From positions 1 to 41,263 of the forward strand of contig SYMW01000259.1 of the NCBI GenBank assembly GCA_005805305.1: a stretch of DNA of 41,263 nucleotides, written 5' to 3'. This DNA comes from Verrucomicrobiales bacterium. Lineage in GTDB: Bacteria > Verrucomicrobiota > Verrucomicrobiia > Limisphaerales > F1-80-MAGS106. Under the pieces are notes generated by a model. That model saw nothing but the letters and a program-made list of their open reading frames with translations. It was not told where the DNA came from and ran no database searches. Made by a program: the position numbers and the translations under genes. Shown in pieces: positions 18,640 through 26,324 of the stretch (positions within the stretch are counted from its first letter, which is position 1; every line of letters begins with the position of its first letter).

Positions 18640-19095
18640 TCAGGCCGGGCTTCCGGTTGATTGGCCAGAAGACGCCGCCGCGACCGCCACGGTCAACCCG
18701 CTGTGTTGTTCCTCGGTTTGACTGCGCTTCGCCATCCATTCCTCGGCGGACTCTCTTCCTTTTTTCACTCCGTCGCGGTTTCCGGCTTTCAAGCAATCAG
18801 GCGCGAGGTGCTTTGCCACGTGCCACTGAAAAACCGCGGCGAATGAGACGCCGTACGCCATCCAGTAGACGGCATCTTCGGCTGCTGATTTCACCTTGGG
18901 AACCGCCCGGTCAGCGGCCTCTCGCGCATCCGTGGCCGCTTGCCGCATCGCGGAACGGATGGTGCCCATAAGGGGCTTCGGGGATTGAGGCTGGCCAGGC
19001 TCGTGGGAGCTTGAGGCTTCGCCTGCCGGTTGGTTTGGCGGGGTGGAGTCGTTCAAGTTGGCGGAATCGTGGTGGAGATTCGATGTGGTTTCCAT
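18640..19095 (-). CDS. Hypothetical alanine-rich protein with one hydrophobic segment
   Basis: A 151-residue protein that I do not assign to a named family. Residues 1-45 are hydrophilic and low-complexity (Ser/Asn/Pro-rich). A helical Ala/Arg/Asp region follows (RQAATDAREAADRAVPKVK). A moderately hydrophobic stretch, YWMAYGVSFAAVFQWHVAKH, could be a membrane-associated helix. The C-terminus is charged, then Ala/Ser/Gly-rich. The amphipathic Ala-rich region resembles phasin-like or membrane-stress proteins only superficially. Coding is supported by the clean 151-codon frame, the divergent position relative to the next gene, and the lack of a better frame. Role unknown. Confidence 0.65.
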   Translation of the reverse strand: METTSNLHHDSANLNDSTPPNQPAGEASSSHEPGQPQSPKPLMGTIRSAMRQAATDAREAADRAVPKVKSAAEDAVYWMAYGVSFAAVFQWHVAKHLAPDCLKAGNRDGVKKGRESAEEWMAKRSQTEEQHSGLTVAVAAASSGQSTGSPA

Positions 19096-19313
19096 AAGCC
19101 AAGCAAATTTGATTGTGGTTGGGTGGTTCGCTGTTCCTTACCCAATGAGAAATATTAAACCACCTGAAGGGTTCTTAAGCCAGTACAAGTTCGTTCGAGA
19201 AATGTAGCCGCGCCGCTCACCGGAAGGGCGGGCACGCACCGATGACCTCCACGCCCGGCTTGAATTATCTTCGCAAAGTGTCAATCTGCAGCATCGCGAT
19301 TCGCTAGAAGCCT

Positions 19314-20198
19314 ATGAAAAATCGACTTTTGACACCTTCGGCACTGTTGCTTCACATGCTGATGCTCGCCTGTTCGGCCGTGAGCCTCGCCGCCGCGCCC
19401 GCGAACCTTCGCTCGGCACTGCTGCTCCATGCGTCCTTTGACGGTAAGCTCAACGCCGATGTCGCTGCGGGAGATCCGACCCTTTACCATGCGCCCAACG
19501 GGAGTCACGCAAAGCCGGGCACGATCGGGCTCCCTGAGGGAGGCCTCGTGCTGCACGCGAAGGGGGAGGGTCGGTTTGGCGATGGCCTTCATTTCACAGA
19601 GAAAATGAAACCTGTCGTGTTCTTTAAGGGCGGCAAGAACTTCGGTTACAATACCACCAACTGGAGCGCGACCTGTTCGTTCTGGTTGCGGCTTGATCCG
19701 GACAAGGATCTGGAGCCGGGCTACTGCGATCCACTCCAGTTCGTGGCCCAGGACTGGAACGAAGGCAACATGTTTGTTGAGTTCAGCAAGGACCATACGC
19801 CACGCCATTTCCGATACGCTATTCGAGCGCAGCTCAAATATTGGAACCCGAAAAACCTTGGCTGGGAGCAAATCCCGGACGCGGAACGTCCCATGGTCGC
19901 CGTCTACAAGCCGCCTTTCAAACAAGATAAGTGGACGCATGTTTGCTTCACGTTCAGCCACATCAATTCAGGGAAGAAGGACGGCTCGGGGAGGCTCTAT
20001 CTCGATGGGCAGCTCCAAGGCGACATGACAGGCTGGCAGAACACGTTCAATTGGGAAGTGGACAAGAGCGCGATCACATTGGGACTCGCCTATATTGGAG
20101 GGTTCGACGATCTCGCAATCTTCAACAGAGCTCTGACCGACACGGAGATCAAATCCATCCACGGGGCCAAAGACGGCATGCGTTCCCTGACTAATTGA
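19314..20198 (+). CDS. Secreted LamG/concanavalin-like protein
   Basis: A 294-residue protein with a signal peptide (LLHMLMLACSAVSLAAAP, probable cleavage near residue 27). It has a single LamG-like jelly-roll domain: LLLHASFDGKLNADVA near the N-terminus, NWSATCSFWLRLDPD in the middle, KWTHVCFTFSHINS followed by GSGRLYLDGQLQGDM, and the terminal strand GGFDDLAIFNRALTDTEI. Such domains bind glycans or act as binding modules in exported proteins; no catalytic motif is seen. The ligand is unknown. It stands alone, divergent from the Ala-rich hypothetical gene across 218 bases that contain no recognisable gene. The start ATG at 19314 fits the signal peptide. Confidence 0.88.
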   Translation: MKNRLLTPSALLLHMLMLACSAVSLAAAPANLRSALLLHASFDGKLNADVAAGDPTLYHAPNGSHAKPGTIGLPEGGLVLHAKGEGRFGDGLHFTEKMKPVVFFKGGKNFGYNTTNWSATCSFWLRLDPDKDLEPGYCDPLQFVAQDWNEGNMFVEFSKDHTPRHFRYAIRAQLKYWNPKNLGWEQIPDAERPMVAVYKPPFKQDKWTHVCFTFSHINSGKKDGSGRLYLDGQLQGDMTGWQNTFNWEVDKSAITLGLAYIGGFDDLAIFNRALTDTEIKSIHGAKDGMRSLTN

Positions 20199-20583
20199 GA
20201 ATTGCCTCAATAGGCGAGCGCCCGGCGCTGAGGAACCCTCGATACGGGGTGGCGTAGAATTCGGGCGGGGATTCACGGACACCACACGACACAACGTTAT
20301 AGTAGAGTGGATGACGGTGACGGCCTGCCGGTGTCTTCCGAAACATCACCCGGGCCTGTCGCGCCGCCCGAGGTCGCGGGCGCGGCGATGAGAGCAGGGC
20401 ATTTATTGGCGCTGGGAAAACGCGCGGTTGCTTTTGTGGGGCGCGTCGGGACGGCATGGTTTCTCTTTCTCTAATTGAAATCCCAAGCCATCCGCTGCCG
20501 GCCTTTCGCCCTATCGACCATCTCAATATTTTTGTCTCGCCAAATCTTTGGAACGAGTGCAAAGACTTGCCCCCTCGTTTCTG
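20199..20583. other. Interval without a supportable gene
   Basis: There are 385 bases between the LamG gene and guaA. A GTG-initiated frame at 20307-20474 (55 codons, ending in a hydrophobic AFVGRVGTAWFLFL) and a longer minus-strand frame overlap here. Neither has a visible ribosome-binding site or a recognised motif. The guaA promoter should lie in the last part of this region, but no confident -35/-10 pair was identified. Confidence 0.5.
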
Positions 20584-22125
20584 ATGAACGAACAGATCCT
20601 GATCCTCGACTTCGGCTCGCAATACACGCAGGTGATCGCGCGGCGTGTTCGCGAATGCCAAGTTTATTCCACCATCATGAGTTTTGACACCCCCGCGGCG
20701 AAGCTCGCGGAGCTCAAACCCAAGGGAGTGATCTTGTCCGGCGGGCCAGCCAGCGTGTACGACGAAGAGGCTCCGTTGCCCGACCCCGCTGTGTTCGAGC
20801 TGGGCATTCCCGTTCTCTCAATCTGCTATGGCCTCCAGGTGGCCGCCTTTTTTCTTGGCGGCAAAGTGGAGCCGGGGACGCGTCGCGAGTTTGGAAAAGG
20901 GAGGCTCCGCATCAGGGATTCAGGGTGTGAACTTTTCAAGGGCCTCCCTTCCGAGTTCCAAGTGTGGAATTCCCACGGCGACAAGGTGACGAAATTGCCC
21001 GCGGGCTTTCACGGGGTCGCGGAAACGGAGAATTCAAAGCATGCGGCCATCGAGCACCGCCGCAAGAAACAATACGGGCTTCAGTTCCATCCCGAAGTCG
21101 TTCACACGGCCCACGGCAGGGAGATCATCTCAAATTTTGTGCACACGGTCTGCGGCTGTGGAAAGAACTGGACCATGCGGCGTTATGTGGATCAAGCGGT
21201 GGAAGAGATCCGATCCCAGGTGGGTCAAGAACGAGTCATCCTGGGTTTGAGCGGCGGTGTGGATTCCAGCGTCGCCGCGGCCCTGATCCACAAAGCGGTC
21301 GGAGACCAACTCACGTGCATCTTCGTCAACAACGGGCTCCTCCGAGCGCGCGAAGCGGAGGTCGTCCAGGAAGTGTTCGGACGCCATTTTAAAATCAAGC
21401 TGCAATATGAGGACGCTGAAAAACTGTTCCTGAAGAAACTCGGCAAAGTCACCGACCCGGAGCGGAAGCGAAAGATCATCGGGAACACGTTCATCCGGGT
21501 GTTCGAATCAGCCACTAAACGCGCTGGCAAGGCGCGGTTCCTCGCCCAGGGCACGCTGTATCCCGACGTCATAGAGTCCGTGCCCATCGCCGGCAATCCA
21601 GCGGCCATGATCAAGAGCCATCACAATGTCGGAGGCTTGCCGAAGGACATGAAGTTCCAGCTCGTCGAGCCCCTGAAGCGCCTGTTCAAGGACGAGGTTC
21701 GCCAGCTCGGCCTGGAGCTCGGAGTGCCTCCGGAGATCGTCCATCGACAGCCGTTTCCCGGCCCCGGCCTCGCCGTCCGAATTCTTGGCGAGGTGACGAC
21801 AGATCGGCTCCGGATCGTCCGCGAGGCGGATGCCATCGTGGTGGAGGAAATGAAGTCCTCCAAGTGGTATTACAAGATTTGGCAGAGCTTTGCCGTGCTG
21901 CTTCCAGTGAAAAGCGTGGGAGTGATGGGAGACGAACGCACCTACGAGTTCACGATTGCGATTCGAGCCGTGGAGTCCCAGGATGGGATGACCGCCGACT
22001 GGGTAAAACTTCCCTACGATCTCCTGGAGCGCCTTTCGAATCGCATCATCAACGAGGTCAAGGGGGTCAATCGAGTCTGCCTCGATATTTCGAGCAAGCC
22101 ACCCGCCACGATAGAATGGGAATAA
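20584..22125 (+). CDS. guaA: GMP synthase (glutamine-hydrolysing)
   Basis: A 513-residue enzyme that converts XMP to GMP with glutamine and ATP. The class I glutamine amidotransferase domain covers residues 1-190, with nucleophile Cys81 in ICYGLQ and His/Glu in [10 protein letters not shown]. The ATP-pyrophosphatase domain has the PP-loop LSGGVDSS at 222-229 and the GMPS C-terminal dimerisation domain follows ([28 protein letters not shown]), ending with [13 protein letters not shown]. The ATG at 20584 begins exactly at the conserved strand ([14 protein letters not shown]); 12 further upstream codons are open but not conserved. Monocistronic as far as can be seen. Confidence 0.97.
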   Translation: MNEQILILDFGSQYTQVIARRVRECQVYSTIMSFDTPAAKLAELKPKGVILSGGPASVYDEEAPLPDPAVFELGIPVLSICYGLQVAAFFLGGKVEPGTRREFGKGRLRIRDSGCELFKGLPSEFQVWNSHGDKVTKLPAGFHGVAETENSKHAAIEHRRKKQYGLQFHPEVVHTAHGREIISNFVHTVCGCGKNWTMRRYVDQAVEEIRSQVGQERVILGLSGGVDSSVAAALIHKAVGDQLTCIFVNNGLLRAREAEVVQEVFGRHFKIKLQYEDAEKLFLKKLGKVTDPERKRKIIGNTFIRVFESATKRAGKARFLAQGTLYPDVIESVPIAGNPAAMIKSHHNVGGLPKDMKFQLVEPLKRLFKDEVRQLGLELGVPPEIVHRQPFPGPGLAVRILGEVTTDRLRIVREADAIVVEEMKSSKWYYKIWQSFAVLLPVKSVGVMGDERTYEFTIAIRAVESQDGMTADWVKLPYDLLERLSNRIINEVKGVNRVCLDISSKPPATIEWE

Positions 22126-22362
22126 TCACAGCAACGGCAGCCTGGGGGCTCGAAGTTTCCGGGGTTTATTGCGATAGAGCCGTTTCAATGCCGTTTTCGA
22201 ATCCCGCGCGCCATCATTTATGAATCTCGTTGGAAACCGGATTTGTTCGCCTTGGTTCTGGTTATTCCTCCTCATATCCAAACGCCCTCTTTAGGAGTGC
22301 GCCGCTTGAGCACGCATCCAAACCGCGCCGCCGGGCGAGCCACCACCCCACATACTTTTGAA

Positions 22363-23730
22363 ATGAACACCGCTCGATTTAAAGATCCTGATTACGCGGA
22401 GCTTCTCGCCGAAGCGACGTCCTCGGGCAGCATGTTTGACCCCGTGATCGAACAACGCACCCGGGACATCATCCAGGCGGTCCAATCCAGCGGTGACGCC
22501 GCTCTAGTGGAGTTGACGGCTCGGTTCGACAAAGCCACTCTGCTCCCCGAGGATCTGAGGGTTTCCGCGGCCGAGATGTTCGCCGCCGCACTCAAGGCGA
22601 GCCCTCGATTGCGCCGATCCGCCGCCGCCGCCGTGAAGAACATCGCTGGATTCAGCCGCAGATCGCTCAGAAAAAACTGGTCCGCGAGAAACTCCCAGGG
22701 CGCCGTCGTCGGCGAGAAGTACAATCCGTTTCAGCGGGTTGGGATTTACATTCCTGGGGGAACGGCCCCCTTGATTTCGACCGCCCTGATGACCATCACG
22801 CTGGCCAAGGAGGCGGGCTGCCCCGAGATCGTGGTCTGCTCGCCTTCCGGACCTTCCGGTTGGCTCAACGAATCCTTGCTGTTTGCGATTCGATTCGCCG
22901 GCGCCACGGAAGTATACAAGCTGGGCGGCGCGCAGGCCATCGCCGCCATGGCTCTGGGGACGGGCTCGGTGCCGAAAGTCCAAAAGATTTTCGGTCCGGG
23001 CAACGCCTATGTCGTGGCGGCAAAAAGACTGCTCTTCGGCCATGTGTCCATCGACTTGCTTCCGGGACCCAGCGAACTGCTCGTGCTGGCGGATGATTCG
23101 GCCTCGGCCCGATTCGTGGCCGCCGATATGCTGGCGCAGGCGGAACACGGTTCAGGCCATGAGCGGGTCTGGCTTGTCACGCCTTCCCAGAAGCTCATTG
23201 GCGCCGTCCAAAAAGAAGTGGAACGTCAGTTGCCGCTTCTCTTGCGCAAGGATTACATCGGCCGGGCGCTGAAAAAGAATGGCTGGCTTATCCACACGCG
23301 ATCCATGAAAGAGGCCGTTTGTCTGACAAATCGCATCGCGCCGGAACATTGTGAAGTCGTCACGCGCGACGCCGGGAAAGTCTCGAAAGAGATCAAAACC
23401 GCCGGCGCCATTTTTCTTGGAAACCTCTCGCCCACGGTGCTGGGAGACTACATCGCCGGCCCGAGTCACGAGTTGCCCACGGGCGGCGCGGGCGCCTGCT
23501 TTTCGGGCTTAACGGCCGACCAATTCCAGCGACGCACCAGCGTAGTCCAATACACGATAAAAGCACTCCGCCAATCCGTGCCGCTGGTGGCGCACTTCGC
23601 CGAGTTGGAAGGACTCGACGCGCACGGCAGATCGGCGGCCATCAGATTGGAAAACCTCGCGCCAGGCAAGGCCACCAAATCCTCCAAGCGCTCAACATCC
23701 AGCAGGCCTTCCCATGAACCCGCCCGCTGA
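22363..23730 (+). CDS. hisD: Histidinol dehydrogenase
   Basis: A 455-residue zinc enzyme for the last two steps of histidine synthesis (L-histidinol to L-histidine, NAD-dependent). Landmarks are RVGIYIPGGTAPLISTALM, KLGGAQAIAAMALGT, KIFGPGNAYVVAAKR, IDLLPGPSELLVLAD, the catalytic/zinc region AQAEHGSGHERVWLVT, IAPEHCEVVTRDA and GPSHELPTGG. The ATG at 22363 gives a normal N-terminus; an open extension to 22243 lacks similarity. The last 25 residues are a basic Ser/Lys tail. Its 3' end overlaps hisC by 17 bases, so the two are likely translationally coupled. The other his genes are not in the window. Confidence 0.96.
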   Translation: MNTARFKDPDYAELLAEATSSGSMFDPVIEQRTRDIIQAVQSSGDAALVELTARFDKATLLPEDLRVSAAEMFAAALKASPRLRRSAAAAVKNIAGFSRRSLRKNWSARNSQGAVVGEKYNPFQRVGIYIPGGTAPLISTALMTITLAKEAGCPEIVVCSPSGPSGWLNESLLFAIRFAGATEVYKLGGAQAIAAMALGTGSVPKVQKIFGPGNAYVVAAKRLLFGHVSIDLLPGPSELLVLADDSASARFVAADMLAQAEHGSGHERVWLVTPSQKLIGAVQKEVERQLPLLLRKDYIGRALKKNGWLIHTRSMKEAVCLTNRIAPEHCEVVTRDAGKVSKEIKTAGAIFLGNLSPTVLGDYIAGPSHELPTGGAGACFSGLTADQFQRRTSVVQYTIKALRQSVPLVAHFAELEGLDAHGRSAAIRLENLAPGKATKSSKRSTSSRPSHEPAR

Positions 23731-24952
23731 TGCCTCGATAAGGATTCCGGCCGCCTGGATCCGCCCTTCGATACAAAAGATCCATGGCTACGTTCCGGGT
23801 GAGCAGCCGAAAGTGCGCGGACTGATCAAGCTCAACACGAACGAAAATCCCTATCCCCCGTCTCCGAAAGTCTTGGAGGCGCTCAGAGCCGCCATCGGTG
23901 GGAAACTGCGGCTTTACCCAAATCCGACGGCTGAACCGCTCCGCCAGAAGCTCGCCGTGCTGCACGGGTGCGAGCCCGAAAATATCGTCATCGGCAATGG
24001 TTCGGATGAACTCCTGGCCCTGGCCACCAGAGCTTTTGTGGATCCTCTCCCAAGCGCCTCGGCCAGCCGGGCCGGCCAAACCGCGACCCGCGCCACCATC
24101 CAAGCGTTCGATCCCAGCTATTCTTTATATCCGGTGCTCGCGGAAATTCACAGCGCCCGTTTTCAACCAGTGCCGCTTGGAGACGGATTCCAGCTTCCGT
24201 CAATCGGGAAACTCAGACATCGGACATCACGGACAACAAAAGGCATCGGTGGGCACCGCGTCCAATCCGCTGGCGATTCCCGCACGGAAATGGGTCCCGC
24301 GTGGAATTTCGACGCGGCCCTGAGCCTGATCACCACCCCCAACGCGCCTACGGGCCGAGGATACCGAACCGCCGACCTCGGAGAGTTATGCGCCGTCCAG
24401 AACGGGATCGTGGTACTCGACGAAGCCTATGTCGACTTCTCCACGGAGCACGCCATGCGCCTGGCCCTCGAGCATCCCAATGTCCTGGTGGCTCGCACAT
24501 TTTCAAAAGCTTACTCTTTGTGTTCGCTCCGTGTGGGTTACATGGTGGGGAATCCATTGCTGATCGGGGCGTTGCACAAGATTCGAGACAGTTACAACGT
24601 CAATGGCCTGGGTCAAACGGCCGCGCTGGCGACCCTCTCGGATCTCGCTTATTACAGAGACTGCTTCAAAAGAATCATCGCGACGCGGGAATGGACGAGC
24701 CATCAACTGACCCTCCTCGGATTTCGTGTGTTCCCCAGCCAGACCAATTTTTTGCTCGTGCACCCCCCCGCTTGCTCCGCGGAAGAATGGCATCAGTCCC
24801 TCCGCAAGAGCAGGATACTCGTTCGTTGGTTTTCGGGAAAGAACGTCTCCCAATTCTTGCGGATCACCATCGGGAGCGAGGACGAGATGGAGAGATTCAT
24901 TCGGGCCGCCAGGCGGATTCTCAAGGACTGGGGGCGTGCCTTCCCCGAGTGA
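23714..24952 (+). CDS. hisC: Histidinol-phosphate aminotransferase
   Basis: A 412-residue fold-type I PLP enzyme that transaminates imidazole-acetol phosphate. Visible motifs are IKLNTNENPYPPSP, RLYPNPTAEPLRQKLA, VIGNGSDELL, SLITTPNAPTGRG, VVLDEAYVDFS, and FSKAYSLCSLRVGY with PLP lysine Lys265. The C-terminal Arg region is FLRITIGSEDEME. It is about 50 residues longer than typical HisC. The extra sequence is a basic, Arg/Thr/Gly-rich insertion (RHRTSRTTKGIGGHR) between the QLPS strand and the WNFDAALSL strand, plus a smaller one (SASASRAGQTATRAT) earlier. Both lie in surface loops before the PLP-binding motifs, so activity is plausible. The start overlaps the end of hisD. Confidence 0.95.
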   Translation: MNPPADASIRIPAAWIRPSIQKIHGYVPGEQPKVRGLIKLNTNENPYPPSPKVLEALRAAIGGKLRLYPNPTAEPLRQKLAVLHGCEPENIVIGNGSDELLALATRAFVDPLPSASASRAGQTATRATIQAFDPSYSLYPVLAEIHSARFQPVPLGDGFQLPSIGKLRHRTSRTTKGIGGHRVQSAGDSRTEMGPAWNFDAALSLITTPNAPTGRGYRTADLGELCAVQNGIVVLDEAYVDFSTEHAMRLALEHPNVLVARTFSKAYSLCSLRVGYMVGNPLLIGALHKIRDSYNVNGLGQTAALATLSDLAYYRDCFKRIIATREWTSHQLTLLGFRVFPSQTNFLLVHPPACSAEEWHQSLRKSRILVRWFSGKNVSQFLRITIGSEDEMERFIRAARRILKDWGRAFPE

Positions 24953-25222
24953 AGCCAAGTTGCGGCGCATTTTTCTTGCTGGCCGAAGCCCTCCTCGACG
25001 GCCTTGACCGATTCGGCGAAGGCGATTTCCGAGGCGTGATCGAAGCGGGCCGGGCTCGAGAGGAGGCTGTTTGCAGCTTCGGTGCGGCCGATTGAAAGGC
25101 TTGCGAGGCTGCCACCATTCGCTAAGAATGGATGAGTGATCCATTTCGATTCCACCCGCTCCTATTTGTTTTGGCCGGTGCGACAAGAGTTTGCCGTGCA
25201 ACGTGGTTAATACTTTTACCCC

Positions 25223-26197
25223 ATGAAACATAAATTCCATTCGCGGCTCGTGATCTGCGGGCTCCTTTTCGGAGCTCTGCTGGATTCAGCCCAGTGCCAA
25301 CCCAAGCTGAAAGCCTTGATCATCGATGGGCAGAATAACCATTCCGTTTGGCCAAAGGGAACGATGATGATGAAGTCGTATCTCGAGGCCACGGGGTTAT
25401 TTGCCGTGAGCGTCGAACGAACCGCTTTCACCTGGCAGGGAGCGGATTTGATCGGCAAGTACCCATTGCCGTCCGGAGCCAAGACAACCGCGCTGCCCGA
25501 GCCGAAGCCCGATCCGAACTTCAAGCCTGCCTTCTCGAACTACGATGTGGTGATATCTAATTTCGGATGGCGGGCAGCACCCTGGCCGGAAGAGACGAGG
25601 CGCGGTTTGGAAGCCTATGTTCGCGGAGGGGGCGGGTTGGTGATCGTTCACGCGGCGAATAATTCCTTTGGGGACTGGCTGGAATTCAATCGAATGATCG
25701 GTTTGGGCGGCTGGGGCGATCGCGATGAACGATCCGGGCCTTATGTCTATCACAACTCCGACGGCAAACTGATTCGTGACACGACTCCCGGCAAAGCGGG
25801 CTCGCATGGGCCTCAGCACGAGTTCCTCATCACGATCCGCGACACGTCGCATCCCATCACGCGAGGCATGCCCGCCCAATGGCTTCATGCCAAAGACGAA
25901 CTTTACGACCGATTGCGCGGCCCAGCCGAGAATCTGCAAGTGCTGGCGTCCACTTTCTCCGATGCCGCCCAGAAGGGCACGGGGAGGCATGAGCCCATGA
26001 TGATGACGATCGATTACGGCAAAGGCCGCGCTTTTCACACTCCCATGGGCCACGCTGAAGACGCGTTGGAGTGCGTCGGATTCATCGTCACGTTCCAACG
26101 CGGGACCGAGTGGGCCGCCACCGGAAAAGTCACAAAGTCTGGCCTCCCGGCCGATTTCCCAACCGCCACGAAGGCGAGCCGAAGAAAATTCGATTAG
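25223..26197 (+). CDS. Secreted ThuA-domain protein
   Basis: A 324-residue exported protein with an N-terminal signal peptide (VICGLLFGALLDSAQC, probable cleavage near residue 25). A ThuA/class I amidotransferase-like fold follows: KALIIDGQNNHSVWP at the first strand, YDVVISNFGWRAAPWP, an RGGGGLVIVHAANNSFG turn in the nucleophile-elbow position (no Cys), and GSHGPQHEFLI plus SHPITRGMP. The last part has YGKGRAFHTPMGHAEDAL. ThuA-like proteins of this phylum are linked to trehalose/sugar utilisation; the biochemical role is not settled. The 270 bases upstream of the start hold no gene I can support. It is convergent with the M16 gene. Confidence 0.9.
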   Translation: MKHKFHSRLVICGLLFGALLDSAQCQPKLKALIIDGQNNHSVWPKGTMMMKSYLEATGLFAVSVERTAFTWQGADLIGKYPLPSGAKTTALPEPKPDPNFKPAFSNYDVVISNFGWRAAPWPEETRRGLEAYVRGGGGLVIVHAANNSFGDWLEFNRMIGLGGWGDRDERSGPYVYHNSDGKLIRDTTPGKAGSHGPQHEFLITIRDTSHPITRGMPAQWLHAKDELYDRLRGPAENLQVLASTFSDAAQKGTGRHEPMMMTIDYGKGRAFHTPMGHAEDALECVGFIVTFQRGTEWAATGKVTKSGLPADFPTATKASRRKFD

Positions 26198-26324
26198 GGG
26201 TCACGCCGAAGCGTCAGACCTCTGAAAAGCAGGGGGGATTCGTTGCCAACAAATCGTTTTCCATTTCCTTGAAATCACCGCCTTTTTGATGGGGCACGGT
26301 TCAAGCGAATACCCGCGGAGACGC

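Noticed and set aside
20307-20474. 55-codon GTG-started frame before guaA
   Set aside because: Hydrophobic C-terminus is suggestive but there is no ribosome-binding site, and overlapping frames on the other strand are equally open.
22219-22293. 24-codon frame upstream of hisD as a possible histidine leader peptide
   Set aside because: It contains no run of His codons and no attenuator-like alternative stems were seen.
24953-25222. Open frames on both strands between hisC and the ThuA gene
   Set aside because: All three overlapping frames look similar in composition and none has a recognisable motif or a good start.
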